Assembly (NCBI GenBank): GCA_019113025.1
Contig: DXIF01000244.1
Span: 1-33,889 of the forward strand
Source of the DNA: Candidatus Anaerobiospirillum stercoravium
GTDB lineage: Bacteria; Pseudomonadota; Gammaproteobacteria; Enterobacterales; Succinivibrionaceae
Direction of reading: 5' to 3'
DNA: 33,889 nt
Shown: positions 7,418 to 16,345 of the stretch, one piece after another
Position numbering within the stretch: the first letter of the stretch is position 1
Layout: each line of letters starts with the position of its first letter
Translations under genes and position numbers: made by a program
Notes under the pieces: generated by a model
What the model was told of the DNA's origin: nothing
Seen by the model: the letters and a program-made list of their open reading frames with translations, nothing else
The model's database searches: none

Positions 7418-10400
7418 TTAGCGGCGAATGCCGTAGGCATTGCGCGCTTGGTAGCTGGCGTAATGCTGCGAGCGCGGCGGCTCGGGCGCAGGCGCGGCCA
7501 GACCTGATTGGAGCTGATTTAAGGTATCAAGCTGCTCTTGGGTCAACGGTGCCACCGAGTTTAAGCCATTATTGACCACCTCGTTTAAGACCGCGGACGG
7601 GTCATCATCTTCATAACTCCCCGCCCCATAGCCGCCATAAGGCCCGTCAATCGTGCCCATGCCCATTGGCGCGCCCAGCATGTCGGCCATCCCAGGGTTC
7701 ATCGCGGTACCGGCGGAGAAATTAAGCCCCGGATTGGCGCTAGCGCGCGCCAAATCCTTTGCCTTAACGCCCGTAGCGCCACGCCCTGAGGCCAGCTCGC
7801 CCATTTGCGCCAGCGCTTGCGACAGCTTGCTGTCAACCGGCGCCCCCAGAGCGTCCCCTTGCCCCATAGCGTCCGCCTGGGCCAAACCGGCCATGGTCGG
7901 ATTAGGACTTAACATGGCATTAAGTCCACGCCCCGAGCTTTGCGGGCCGCGCGCGAGCAAGGACGCGGCGCTTGGCGCCGCGCCCTGACTTGCGCCCGCG
8001 CCCGGCCGCACCGCAGGTCCCCCCATGGTCCCGGCCATAGGCGCCCCCAGCGGAGCGCCCATCGTGGGCACCGCCCCAAAGCCCTCAGGTACCCCGGAAA
8101 CCGCGCCCATACCCTCGGCCCCATAGGAGCCCACCGCTTCCACCGCACCAATTGGTGCCGGATTAAGCGCTTGCTTGGCGCTGCGCCGTCTAAACGGCAT
8201 CATCGGTGCACGCGGCGCCCCACTTGGGGTGACCTCAGTCTGAGGCTGCGCGGAGCTGGCCACCGCTTGAGCCTGAATTGAGCGCAAGTCGACTTGGTCG
8301 TCTTGCGTTTCAGCAGCTAAAGCGGCTGCGATATCGCGCGCTAAGTCCTGCTGATACTCAGCATTGTTTTTAAGCTGCTCCTTTTCCTCGGCGCTTAAGG
8401 CCGAGACAATGGCTTGCGCGACCGCGGCTACATTGACGGCGCCTCCCAGTTCCGGCTGGGTCGCGGCGGCGCGCTCCGTCTCAGCAATCAGCGCCGCGCT
8501 GAGCGCATCAAGCTCAACATCGCCGGTAGACGGCGCGGCGGCCGCTTGTTCCTGCGCGCGTGCCGCCTTGGCGCGGCTGCCAGAGATAATGCTCTGGGCT
8601 AGACGCTCAACCTCGGTCGGCTCTTCCGGCGCCGCCGCACTGGCCGCCTCAGGCGCAGCCGGTACAGCCGCACGCTCAGCGGGAACCTCCGGCTGCGCGC
8701 GCCGCCCCGCTTTGAGCTTGCGCTCTAAAGCGGTGTGCTCGTCTTCATCCTCAGCGGCGTCCGCACTCAGCGCAACGGACCTCGGCGCGCTAGGCTCAGG
8801 CGCGGGCCCAATTTGCTCCGCAGCGGCGGGCTTAGTTGTTTGCTCCCGCGTTGCTTGGGCTTGGCGGCGTTTGCGGCGCTGCTCTTTGTTTTGCGCCAGC
8901 TTTTGCACCAACGCTTCTTTTTCATCAAGCTCGTCGTCAGAGACCGCGGCGGCTGGAGCCTCAGGCTCAGCGGCTGGCGCGGCCGCGACCGGCGCAAACG
9001 GATCGGGCTGATCCTGCATCATGGTGGCGATGGTCGCGCGCTCAGCTTGATCCAACGCGGACTGGGGGGTGCGCTCGGCTGCGCGCGGTGAGCTCGCGCG
9101 CGGACCTGCGCCTTGATCGTTTAGGGCTAAGGAGCCCGCGGCATCTTGGGCTTGCACCGCATCAAGGCTATCACCGGATGGCTCACCGAGGCTTTGGCGC
9201 CAGAGCTTAACCTCGGGCTCGGCAAAAGAGGCTTGCGCTTGCTGCGAGTGCCCCGAGAGCTCTTCATCGCTTAAGCCGGCCGCGCCTGCGACACTAAGAC
9301 CACTGTTAGCGGCAAAGTCGGCCGATTCCTTGATATGGCCCTCGGCATCGACGTCATAGAGCAGGCGCAGCTCTTCCTCGCTCAGACCGGTCTTAGCCGA
9401 AAGCTCGCTTAAAGAGATGCCCGCGACGATAAATTCATGGGCCTTATTTAAGGTCTCGACATTGATGCCAAACGGCTTTTCGGCTTGGTACTTGCGCACA
9501 TAGTCCGGGTCATAAATCATGTCGACTACAGGCGCGCTCTTGCCCGGCGCGCTCTTGCCCGGTGCGCTCTTGCCAGACGCACCGTGGACGGGCGCAGCGA
9601 CCGCGAGGTCACTGGCATCAGGCTTAATCGCACTGCCTGAGACCGTAATCTTGAGGTCAGAGCCGCCATCAATCGCGTTGCTGGGCTCAAAGTCGATGGT
9701 GAGCGTACTGGCCGCCGCTTGCGCGTCTGCGGGCGGGGTGCGCTCCGCGTTTTTGCGCGCAATACGCGTGGTTAAGCTCGAGAGCGCATCAAAGCGCAGC
9801 TCGTCCGTGGCCTTATCAAATTCCTCTTCGCTGGGCTCTTGCGCCTGAAATTCTGGGCTCAACTCCACATCGAGCGCGGAATCAAGGGCGCTGAGCTCGG
9901 CGCTGCCCTCCGGCATATAGATACCGCTGTCCTCAGAGCTGGGCACATCCGCCGACAGCGCACCTAAATCCAGATCTGAGGTAAAGTCCGCGCCATCGGC
10001 AAGCTTTGCTTCAGCGGGCGCATCAAAGCTTGAGGCCAGCGCCGCTTCACTGAGCGGATTGGTAAATTCCACCCCCAAATCGTAGGCATGGGGCATGACC
10101 GCGGCGACACTATCCTCCGCGCCCAGCGGGGCTAAATCGTCATCGGAGAGCTCCTCTGCAAGTTCCGCGGCGCGCTCGGTGTCTGCGACCTCATCTAAGG
10201 CCGCCGCCACTTCAACGTCGGCTAGCACGCGGTCAGCTAACAGCTCGTCGGCCAGCGCGCTATCGGCCTCGACGCCCACCATAGCGTCAGCGCCAACATC
10301 GGCACCGGTGTCGTCAGCACCAGCGCCTGCGTCGGCGTCAGCACCGGCCAGCGCGTCCGCATCCGGCGCTAGGGCCGCGCCGTTTAGCGCGGACGATTGT

Positions 10401-11269
10401 GATACTGCTGATACGGGGTCACGGGTTGAGTCCGAATGGTCGGCGGTCCCTGACGCTTGCGCACTGCCGGAGCCGGGCTCGGCCGTCCCGGACGAGGCAC
10501 GCTGCGCGGACGATGGGTTGGCTGCGGCGGAATCTGCCCCCGCGGCATCTGTCCCAGCGGATTGTGTCCCGTCCGGCCTGGGAAAGCTCCGTGCTGCGGC
10601 CGCTCCCTCAGGAGCCCCCATGCCCAGCGGATTCATCGGGTCACGGCCGGGCGCTGCCGACAGCGGCACTGGCGCGCTGCCCGCGGCCGCTAGCGAGCGC
10701 GTGAGCGAGGATAAACCGGTGGTGATGTCTTCGGCCGATAACGCGGCCGGGGCGTCCTCATCTAAGTAAGCGACGCCCTCTGCGTACTGCGACGCCTCAG
10801 GCTGAGCGGCAGGTCGGGATGACGGACGCGCGGGCTTGCCGCCTGAGCTTAGCATCTGCTTAATTTCGCCTAATGAGTCCTTAAGCCCCTGCTGCTCGGA
10901 GATGATATTGGCGTAAGCCTTTTCTTGCTCGTCAGCGCTCTCCCCTAACTTGTAGTACAGCTCGGAGATGGCATCGCCCAGCGTCGTGCTGGTGCCGTCG
11001 GCCTTTTTAATTTCGGTGGCGAGCGTTTGCTCCTCGCTGTTAGGTAAATTGAGCTCACCGCGCTTGCGCCGCCCATACAAGTCGTCTAAGGACTTGGCGG
11101 TGTCGTCTAATTGCGCATTGGCCCGCGTCAGCTGCGCCTGCAGCTCATCTAAGGTGTTCTCCAGCCGCGAGGCGCGCCGGGCATTTAAGATAAAGGACAC
11201 CAAGAGCAAGATGAGGACGGCTACTAAACCGCCAATGAAATAGATCAAACGCAGGTCGATGCTATCCAC
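7418..11269 (-). CDS. Giant DUF2802-like membrane protein downstream of cheW
   Basis: Relatives at this position (after cheW in Pseudomonas and Vibrio) are short, single-span membrane proteins with a DUF2802 domain and unknown role. This one has 1283 residues. An N-terminal membrane helix (about 8-28) is followed by a coiled coil (about 33-75). A long acidic Ala-rich stretch leads to a helix-turn-helix-like segment (about 583-640, with AHEFIVAGISLSELSAKTGL and SEEELRLLYD) that fits the DUF2802 consensus. Another ~640 low-complexity residues follow, the last part Gly/Met/Pro-rich. GKSAP is repeated three times near residue 570. The start is GTG preceded by GAGGA. Identity rests on position, topology and the short domain; the expansion is unusual. 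Confidence 0.7.
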   Translation of the reverse strand: MDSIDLRLIYFIGGLVAVLILLLVSFILNARRASRLENTLDELQAQLTRANAQLDDTAKSLDDLYGRRKRGELNLPNSEEQTLATEIKKADGTSTTLGDAISELYYKLGESADEQEKAYANIISEQQGLKDSLGEIKQMLSSGGKPARPSSRPAAQPEASQYAEGVAYLDEDAPAALSAEDITTGLSSLTRSLAAAGSAPVPLSAAPGRDPMNPLGMGAPEGAAAARSFPRPDGTQSAGTDAAGADSAAANPSSAQRASSGTAEPGSGSAQASGTADHSDSTRDPVSAVSQSSALNGAALAPDADALAGADADAGAGADDTGADVGADAMVGVEADSALADELLADRVLADVEVAAALDEVADTERAAELAEELSDDDLAPLGAEDSVAAVMPHAYDLGVEFTNPLSEAALASSFDAPAEAKLADGADFTSDLDLGALSADVPSSEDSGIYMPEGSAELSALDSALDVELSPEFQAQEPSEEEFDKATDELRFDALSSLTTRIARKNAERTPPADAQAAASTLTIDFEPSNAIDGGSDLKITVSGSAIKPDASDLAVAAPVHGASGKSAPGKSAPGKSAPVVDMIYDPDYVRKYQAEKPFGINVETLNKAHEFIVAGISLSELSAKTGLSEEELRLLYDVDAEGHIKESADFAANSGLSVAGAAGLSDEELSGHSQQAQASFAEPEVKLWRQSLGEPSGDSLDAVQAQDAAGSLALNDQGAGPRASSPRAAERTPQSALDQAERATIATMMQDQPDPFAPVAAAPAAEPEAPAAAVSDDELDEKEALVQKLAQNKEQRRKRRQAQATREQTTKPAAAEQIGPAPEPSAPRSVALSADAAEDEDEHTALERKLKAGRRAQPEVPAERAAVPAAPEAASAAAPEEPTEVERLAQSIISGSRAKAARAQEQAAAAPSTGDVELDALSAALIAETERAAATQPELGGAVNVAAVAQAIVSALSAEEKEQLKNNAEYQQDLARDIAAALAAETQDDQVDLRSIQAQAVASSAQPQTEVTPSGAPRAPMMPFRRRSAKQALNPAPIGAVEAVGSYGAEGMGAVSGVPEGFGAVPTMGAPLGAPMAGTMGGPAVRPGAGASQGAAPSAASLLARGPQSSGRGLNAMLSPNPTMAGLAQADAMGQGDALGAPVDSKLSQALAQMGELASGRGATGVKAKDLARASANPGLNFSAGTAMNPGMADMLGAPMGMGTIDGPYGGYGAGSYEDDDPSAVLNEVVNNGLNSVAPLTQEQLDTLNQLQSGLAAPAPEPPRSQHYASYQARNAYGIRR
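9531..9575 (-). repeat. 15-bp coding tandem repeat, 3 copies
   Basis: Three 15-base units (ggcgcgctcttgccc and variants) encode SAPGK repeats immediately N-terminal to the DUF2802-like segment. The first two copies are identical, which suggests recent slippage. Confidence 0.85.
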
Positions 11270-11404
11270 AGATGTTCCTCACACCAGAGCCCAGTTAGGC
11301 GCGGCTCCAGCACCAAGTCAAAAAATTCCACGGTCTAAAGGCGCTCGCGCCAACACGCTTGAAGCTTAAGCCCCGCTTCAAGCGCAATTTTAAGCCAAAG
11401 GCCA

Positions 11405-11413
11405 AGTATAGCA
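11405..11413 (-). promoter_or_regulatory. Extended -10 promoter of the DUF2802-like gene
   Basis: On the minus strand the string TGCTATACT lies about 135 bases before the GTG start. The -35 region is poor, as is usual for extended -10 promoters. It lies just downstream of the cheW terminator, consistent with an independent transcript. Confidence 0.4.
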
Positions 11414-11446
11414 TGAATGCCTTGACCCCACGGCTAGGCGCCAACA

Positions 11447-11473
11447 TAACAAAGCCCTGCATGGCAGGGCCTT
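11447..11473 (-). terminator. Intrinsic terminator after cheW
   Basis: On the minus strand AAGGCCCTGC pairs with GCAGGGCTTT (10 bp including one G-T pair) around CAT, followed by TTTGTTATG. It separates cheW from the DUF2802-like gene. Confidence 0.65.
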
Positions 11474-11544
11474 GGAATCAAGCGAGGCGGCCGCAGGCTG
11501 CGGCAGCGCACTTTGCTTTTGCTTTTTGCTTTTTGCTGTTGCTC

Positions 11545-12054
11545 TTAGTTCGAGAGGTTGGCGATATCTTGCCACTCTTCTTCGGATAAGAGCTTGTACA
11601 GGTCGATTAAGATCAAGAGATCATCGGAGCGGTTGCAGACGCCGCAAATAAACTTAGCGCTCTCCTCGGTACCGACGTTTGGCGTATCGTCGATGTCCTT
11701 GGTGTTGAGGTCAACCACTTCAGCAACCGAATCAACCAAGATACCGACGACCTGACGCTCGGACTCGATGATCATAATACGGGTATTATCGGTGACCTCT
11801 GATGGCGGCAGGCCAAAGCGCATTCTGGTGTCGATTACCGAGACGACGTTACCACGTAAGTTAATGATGCCTAAAACGTAGGCCGGAGCACCTGGAACCG
11901 GGGCGATATCGGAGTAACGCAAGACCTCGCGCACCTGCATGACGTTGACGCCATACATTTCCTTATCGAGCTGGAAGGTAACCCAACGTAAGACTTGGTC
12001 CTTTTTGTCGCTATCCGGATCGTAGATTGAGGTTGAAGAAGTTTCGTTAGCCAT
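11545..12054 (-). CDS. cheW: Chemotaxis coupling protein CheW
   Basis: CheW links chemoreceptors to the kinase CheA in membrane-associated arrays. The 169-residue protein is a single CheW fold and follows the Pseudomonas/Vibrio version closely: LRWVTFQLDKEMYGVNVMQV, PGAPAYVLGIINLRGNVV, VGILVDSVAEVV and VGTEESAKFICGVC. The start at 12054 was chosen over the track start (12081) because the ATG follows GAGGA by seven bases and homologues begin here. A hairpin with a T-run lies in its 5' leader. It is separated from parP by 272 bases of repeat-containing spacer. Confidence 0.95.
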   Translation of the reverse strand: MANETSSTSIYDPDSDKKDQVLRWVTFQLDKEMYGVNVMQVREVLRYSDIAPVPGAPAYVLGIINLRGNVVSVIDTRMRFGLPPSEVTDNTRIMIIESERQVVGILVDSVAEVVDLNTKDIDDTPNVGTEESAKFICGVCNRSDDLLILIDLYKLLSEEEWQDIANLSN

Positions 12055-12075
12055 TGCAAAATCCTCAAAAACGCG

Positions 12076-12102
12076 CTCCAACCACCTGACAAACCGTTGG
12101 AG
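12076..12102 (-). promoter_or_regulatory. Hairpin with T-run in the cheW leader
   Basis: On the minus strand CTCCAAC and GTTGGAG form a 7-bp stem, followed after CGCG by TTTTT, just 20-25 bases before the cheW ATG. It could be a terminator of the parP transcript or an attenuator of cheW. The 14-base loop makes it modest. Confidence 0.35.
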
Positions 12103-12264
12103 ACCCTAGACCGCAAGGGGCAGGCCCTTTAAAGTCCACTATTGTGCCATTATATCGTGCTCAGCTGCTGGTGACAGCGCCAAATGCGCAAAGCGCCACC
12201 GCGCGCACCCTTTCACCACGTACTCTCAGCCCGATGCACAAACGCGGCCAACCACGTCCCCCGC

Positions 12265-12326
12265 GGAGCGTCACGGGCATCATGGAGCGTCACAAGGCGG
12301 CATGGGGCGTCACGGGACGTCAGGCG
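12265..12326. repeat. 19-20 bp tandem repeat, 3 copies
   Basis: The core GG(A/G)GCGTCAC recurs three times at a spacing of 19 and 20 bases, directly downstream of the parP stop codon, with a further degenerate half copy (ggacgtcag). Confidence 0.7.
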
Positions 12327-13757
12327 CTAACGCTGCTTATGCTTGCTGGAGGCCTCGGCCTCGCGATTTAAGTCATCGATATCGGCTCCGGCCTCAAAGA
12401 GCGCAATTAAGGCGCTGACATGCAGTAGCGCGCACTTTTCGGAGGTCACGATGCCCGCAAGCCAAGGGCGGTTACCCGGAATCTCGCGCCACTTAACCTG
12501 GGAGCTGGTTAAGGTGCGGTTGCCCTCGAGCACATCGCAGCCAATCGACCACTGCGACTTGCCCAGCGCAATCAAGTAAGGGTACTTATCAGGGCTGTCG
12601 CCAATCTCAGGCATGACCCAGCGCAGGGTATCGACGATATTGATCTTAGAGCCGCGGATATCGGTGATGCCCATAAACCACGACGGCTTACCAAAGAGCT
12701 GAGTAATCTTGTCGCACTCGAAGATACCGCCTAAATCGATGAGCGGCACCGCAAAGCGTACGCCCTGCACCAAGAAAAAGAGCACTTGGAACTGCTCGCC
12801 TAAGTCGACATTCTTCCACTCAGCCGAGATGGCGCGCAGCTTCTCGCGCATGCGCTCTTGTGCCAACTCTTGCGGGGTCAGAATCTTCTGCTTGGTCGTA
12901 GTGACCACTGGGGCAACCACGGGCGCGACCTCTGGTTGCACCGCCACCATCGGTTCAGCTGCCGCGACTGCGACCTCAGGCTCGGCTTCAGCCACCGCGA
13001 CCGCAACCTCAGGCTCAGCCTCCGCCACTGCGACCTCAGGTTCGGCCTCCGCCTCTGCGACCTCTGGTGTCGCCTCTTCAGTCTTAACCGCGGTACTGGT
13101 ATCGATCTTGTCTAACAGATGCTGCAGCTGCTCATCAGGCTGGGCAAAGTCACGGCCGGGCTCCGACTCAGGCGCGCTCTCAGGTAGAGTCTGCACTTGA
13201 GGCTCAGGCTCATAGTCCGGGGTGTGATATGACGGCTCCGCCTCGGGCTCATAGCGCGGGCTATAGGATTCGCTTGCGCGCGAGGTATGCAGCGTTTGAG
13301 GCTCAGACGGTGCGGCCACCTCAATCGTGGACGGCTGCTCCTCGGGCTCTTCGAGCATGACCATTTCTTGCGCTAACAGCTCTTGGGTGGTCAGCCGCGG
13401 CATACCCGCAAATGGATTGTCGCTATCGGGCTCAGGCTGTGCCTGCGGCGGCACCACTTGCGCCACCCCTACCACCTGAGGTGGCACTGCCACCTGCGGC
13501 TGCGGCGCGGCAGGCAGCGGTGGGGTAACTTGCGCCACCGGCTGCGGCTTAAAGTGCTGGCTCTGGGCGATGGCAGCGTTAGCGGCCGCGAGCACCGATT
13601 GGGTCGAGGTAAGCGGCATGGGCGCGGGAGCCGGAGCCGCAAGGCCCGTCGTGGCCTGAATCTCTCCATCAAATTCTTGGTCATCGACCTCAGCGAGCAT
13701 TTGCTGGAAGTAGGAGATAAGAGTCTCCTCTTCGCGATCGTGATGACTTGCCGCCAT
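12327..13757 (-). CDS. parP: ParP: CheW-like polar localisation adaptor
   Basis: ParP links the ATPase ParC to CheA and chemoreceptors and keeps the signalling arrays at the cell pole. The C-terminal ~150 residues (from about 322) form a CheW-like domain: LFFLVQGVRFAVPLIDLGG, WFMGITDIRGSKINIVDTLRW, WLAGIVTSEKCALLHV. The N-terminal two thirds are Pro/Ala/Glu-rich and probably disordered, as in Vibrio ParP, with an AEAEPEVAV repeat. At 476 residues it appears longer than most relatives. The start is ATG after GGAGAG. It lies between parC and cheW as in Pseudomonas (PA1463) and Vibrio. Assignment rests on domain layout and gene order. Confidence 0.85.
   Translation of the reverse strand: MAASHHDREEETLISYFQQMLAEVDDQEFDGEIQATTGLAAPAPAPMPLTSTQSVLAAANAAIAQSQHFKPQPVAQVTPPLPAAPQPQVAVPPQVVGVAQVVPPQAQPEPDSDNPFAGMPRLTTQELLAQEMVMLEEPEEQPSTIEVAAPSEPQTLHTSRASESYSPRYEPEAEPSYHTPDYEPEPQVQTLPESAPESEPGRDFAQPDEQLQHLLDKIDTSTAVKTEEATPEVAEAEAEPEVAVAEAEPEVAVAVAEAEPEVAVAAAEPMVAVQPEVAPVVAPVVTTTKQKILTPQELAQERMREKLRAISAEWKNVDLGEQFQVLFFLVQGVRFAVPLIDLGGIFECDKITQLFGKPSWFMGITDIRGSKINIVDTLRWVMPEIGDSPDKYPYLIALGKSQWSIGCDVLEGNRTLTSSQVKWREIPGNRPWLAGIVTSEKCALLHVSALIALFEAGADIDDLNREAEASSKHKQR
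12961..13070 (-). repeat. Coding tandem repeat in parP
   Basis: Units of 30, 33 and 27 bases, plus a partial fourth, encode AEAEPEVAV-type repeats in the disordered part of ParP. Length differences are multiples of three, so the frame is kept. Confidence 0.8.
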
Positions 13758-13833
13758 GACAAACTCTCCTTGATTGAGGGATTAGGGGCCACTTGACCTG
13801 GGTCAAGCCCTCGTACCTAGCCCGGCGCGGGCT

Positions 13834-13877
13834 CTAACAGCTAAATCAGCTTTAACAGCTGAACAGCTCTAACAAAT
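13834..13877. repeat. Short degenerate repeat between parC and parP
   Basis: AACAGCT-like words recur at roughly 10-11 base steps (aacagct, atcagct, aacagct, aacagct). A GC hairpin (AGCCCG/CGGGCT) lies next to it. The function is unknown. Confidence 0.45.
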
Positions 13878-13902
13878 GGGGATTAAGGCACTAGGCCTGC
13901 AA

Positions 13903-14748
13903 TTACGGGCGCACCTGCGTTTGCGTTTGCGCCAGCGCCATGAGCTCGGGGCTGACGCGCTCAGGATTGCGCGTGAGCTCACGCTCAACTAAAAATGACA
14001 GCAAGTGGTGGTAAGCCACCGCGCCATAGCAGCCCGGGTCCATCAACGGCAGGGGCAAGCGCTTGGCCGAGGACTCGCGAAATTGCACATCAAGCGGAAT
14101 GCACTCAGACCACACATGATCGAGATAGTGCGTTTGCAGATAAGCCAGGCTCTGCACCGAGGCCTTAGTGCGGCGATCGTACATGGTCGGCACGATGAGG
14201 TACTCAAAGTGAACCGAGGCGTTCGCGCGCTGCATCACGGTGAACGTGCGCACCATGCCTTCAAGACCCTTTAAGGCTAAGAACTCAGTTTGGGTTGGCA
14301 CGATGATAGTGGTAGCAGCCACTAAGGCATTGACCATTAAGGCGCCCAACACCGGTGGGCAGTCGATCAAGACCACATCGTAGCAGTCTTCGATGAGCTT
14401 TAAGGAGCGCAGCAAGATGCGACCAACGCCTTGGCGCCCTGAGAGCTGACGGTCAATCGTGGCCAAGGTCATGGAGGCAGCGATTAAGTCTAAGCCCTCA
14501 TGCGGGGTGTGGGTGATGCAGCGCAGCACGCCCTCGCGGGAGAGATTCTTCATGGCGTACAAGTCAAAGAGATTGTTCTGCTCTAACTTGTCATCCTCAT
14601 AGCCCAAATACGAAGTAAGAGAGGCATGTGGATCGGTATCCACCACGAGCACGCGGAGATTTTCTTTTTGTAACCAGCCTGCAAGGGACGCAACGGAGGT
14701 CGTCTTACCTACGCCACCCTTCTGGCTTGCAACAGCCCAAACTAACAC
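13903..14748 (-). CDS. parC: ParC: ParA-like ATPase for chemotaxis array positioning
   Basis: ParC is a MinD/ParA-family ATPase that directs chemotaxis arrays to the pole with ParP. Visible are the deviant Walker A SQKGGVGKTTSVASLAGW near the N-terminus, VLVVDTDPHASLTSYLGY, and the Walker B-like DVVLIDCPPVLGALMVNALVAA. Length (281 residues) is typical. The track begins with TTG at 14754, but AGGAG touches that codon. The GTG two codons on (14748) is correctly spaced and gives MLVWAVASQKGG, as in relatives. Its place between mot genes and parP matches PA1462. Confidence 0.9.
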   Translation of the reverse strand: MLVWAVASQKGGVGKTTSVASLAGWLQKENLRVLVVDTDPHASLTSYLGYEDDKLEQNNLFDLYAMKNLSREGVLRCITHTPHEGLDLIAASMTLATIDRQLSGRQGVGRILLRSLKLIEDCYDVVLIDCPPVLGALMVNALVAATTIIVPTQTEFLALKGLEGMVRTFTVMQRANASVHFEYLIVPTMYDRRTKASVQSLAYLQTHYLDHVWSECIPLDVQFRESSAKRLPLPLMDPGCYGAVAYHHLLSFLVERELTRNPERVSPELMALAQTQTQVRP

Positions 14749-15058
14749 TGCCAACTCCTGCTTGCATTGAGATCAAAGCGCACGCACGAACGTCCGTACG
14801 GCCCAGGCGGCGCCGCCGCCGAAGTTAATTCATTTTACCATTAGGGCCCCGCGCGTGCGCAGCAACGTGGCCGCCAGGCCCGCCCCCGCGCTCTGCCGCC
14901 GCGCCCGGACGGGCGCGGCCGTCCCGCGCGGGCGGCCCGGCGCGCCGCCGCGGCGTACGTGTAGGCCACAGACAACAAGGCCCTCGCCTCAGAGCTGCTG
15001 GGGCGCGGGCCTTTAAGGTCAGCGCCCACGCTAAGGGGCTGACCGCAAGTGATAGTGC
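14749..15058. other. GC-rich spacer between motB and parC
   Basis: No gene is apparent. Bases 14870-14960 are extremely GC-rich with several overlapping inverted repeats such as GGCGGC/GCCGCC. A hairpin near the motB stop is listed separately. Confidence 0.5.
15017..15044 (-). terminator. Weak terminator-like hairpin after motB
   Basis: GGTCAGC and GCTGACC form a perfect 7-bp stem 15-40 bases after the motB stop codon. On the minus strand only TTAAAGG follows, so termination may be weak or the hairpin may protect the 3' end. Confidence 0.4.
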
Positions 15059-16243
15059 TTACTCTTGCGGAGCGCGCGGCGCATTGAGCGGCTCAGCACT
15101 AAAGCGCACCGAACCATCTGCGGCCGGCTCAAAGCTAAAGCCACCTTGACCGGCACGGCGGGTCGGCAGTATCCGCTCGGAGTTGCCCGGCAAAATGGCA
15201 AGGCTTTCGCTGGCCAGAGCCTCACGCGAAATGGCGATCACCACGCGGCGGTTCTGGGCCCGACCGGCGCGGGTGGCATTGGAGTAGAACGGCGAGTATT
15301 GGCCGTAAGCTTCCGCTGCTAAGCGCTGTGGGGCAATGCCATTGGCCTCGAGCTCTTGGAGCACGTTGATAGCACGGCGGGCGGACAACTCCCAGTTGTT
15401 GCCATAGATGGCGCTTGGCGTAAAGGTGTTATCGGTGTAACCGCGTACGCGTACGTAATTGTTGACGTTACGTAAGGCGTTAGCAATCGTCGCGATGACC
15501 GGACGCGAGCGCGTCAGAATCGAAGCGGAGTTGCTGGCAAAGAGCAAGGACGACGAAATGTTGATGGTAATCCAGTTCGGATCGTGCTCCACTACGATGT
15601 CGTTGTCTAAGCCGGTCTCGGCAATGGTCTCGGAAATCGAGCGCATTAAGCTATCAAATGGCTGACCATTAGGGTTAGCACCATCGTACTCGGACTCGGC
15701 CGGTCCAATACCGCCCTCATGCTCTTGGTCTAACTCACCACCTGGGGTTAAGCCTTGGCTTTGGGTGGCCTCATCATCTGGGGTCTCTTGGGTCATCGAA
15801 CCATTGGTGGCTTCTTCGACCTCAGTTGCGTCGAGGTTGCCCTGAGTGATGGCCTCAGCGTTCTCATCGGAGTTAGCCGTCTGCTCATCAGCGCCGCTGT
15901 CGGTGATGCTTTGGATATTGATGCCAAAGTCCATGACACCGCCGCCACCTTGCGACTGATTTTGCACTTTCTGCTGGGCGGCCGTAGCCGAGGCCAAGGA
16001 GGCATCAGCCATGAGGTTGGCAACCGGCCCCGGCAATGCAATCACGCCGGGCACCGAGGAAATCATGCCCATCTCGTTGAAGGAGGCCATCAGGCCCTTG
16101 ATCATCGACTCTGCGTCCACTGACTTGGACATGGCAAAGGAGTAGAGCACGACGAACACCGCAAACAACAGCGTCAGGAAGTCAGCGTATGACACCATCC
16201 AGCGCTCGAGGTTCTCGTGCGGAACGCTCTTTTTCTTTTTCAT
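15059..16243 (-). CDS. motB: Flagellar stator protein MotB/MotD
   Basis: MotB anchors the stator to peptidoglycan and lines the ion channel with MotA. After a basic start (MKKKKS) comes the single membrane helix with the ion-binding aspartate (SYADFLTLLFAVFVVLYSF, Asp near residue 21). The OmpA-like peptidoglycan-binding domain lies at about 224-345 (ITINISSSLLF, VRGYTDN, NWELSARRAINVL). The linker is long and acidic (about 110-195), giving 394 residues against roughly 250-330 in many relatives. The position after cheB and before parC equals Pseudomonas motD, so motD is an alternative name. The ion used cannot be read from the sequence. The ATG follows AAAGGGG. Confidence 0.92.
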   Translation of the reverse strand: MKKKKSVPHENLERWMVSYADFLTLLFAVFVVLYSFAMSKSVDAESMIKGLMASFNEMGMISSVPGVIALPGPVANLMADASLASATAAQQKVQNQSQGGGGVMDFGINIQSITDSGADEQTANSDENAEAITQGNLDATEVEEATNGSMTQETPDDEATQSQGLTPGGELDQEHEGGIGPAESEYDGANPNGQPFDSLMRSISETIAETGLDNDIVVEHDPNWITINISSSLLFASNSASILTRSRPVIATIANALRNVNNYVRVRGYTDNTFTPSAIYGNNWELSARRAINVLQELEANGIAPQRLAAEAYGQYSPFYSNATRAGRAQNRRVVIAISREALASESLAILPGNSERILPTRRAGQGGFSFEPAADGSVRFSAEPLNAPRAPQE

Positions 16244-16345
16244 CCTAGGCCCCTTTAGCCGCGCCCTCAGTTAGGACGCGCCGCATAATCCGAGCTTAAT
16301 CTAAGCTGCTAGCGCAAAATTCCTGGCCTCACGGCCGCAAGCTCC

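Noticed and set aside
10095-10769. Long plus-strand ORF (224 codons) opposite the DUF2802-like gene, with others at 8364-9011 and 3855-4568 opposite real genes.
   Set aside because: They are antisense shadows of Ala/Ser-rich, GC-rich coding sequence, have no ribosome sites or recognisable domains, and the opposite frames have clear family domains or extend them.
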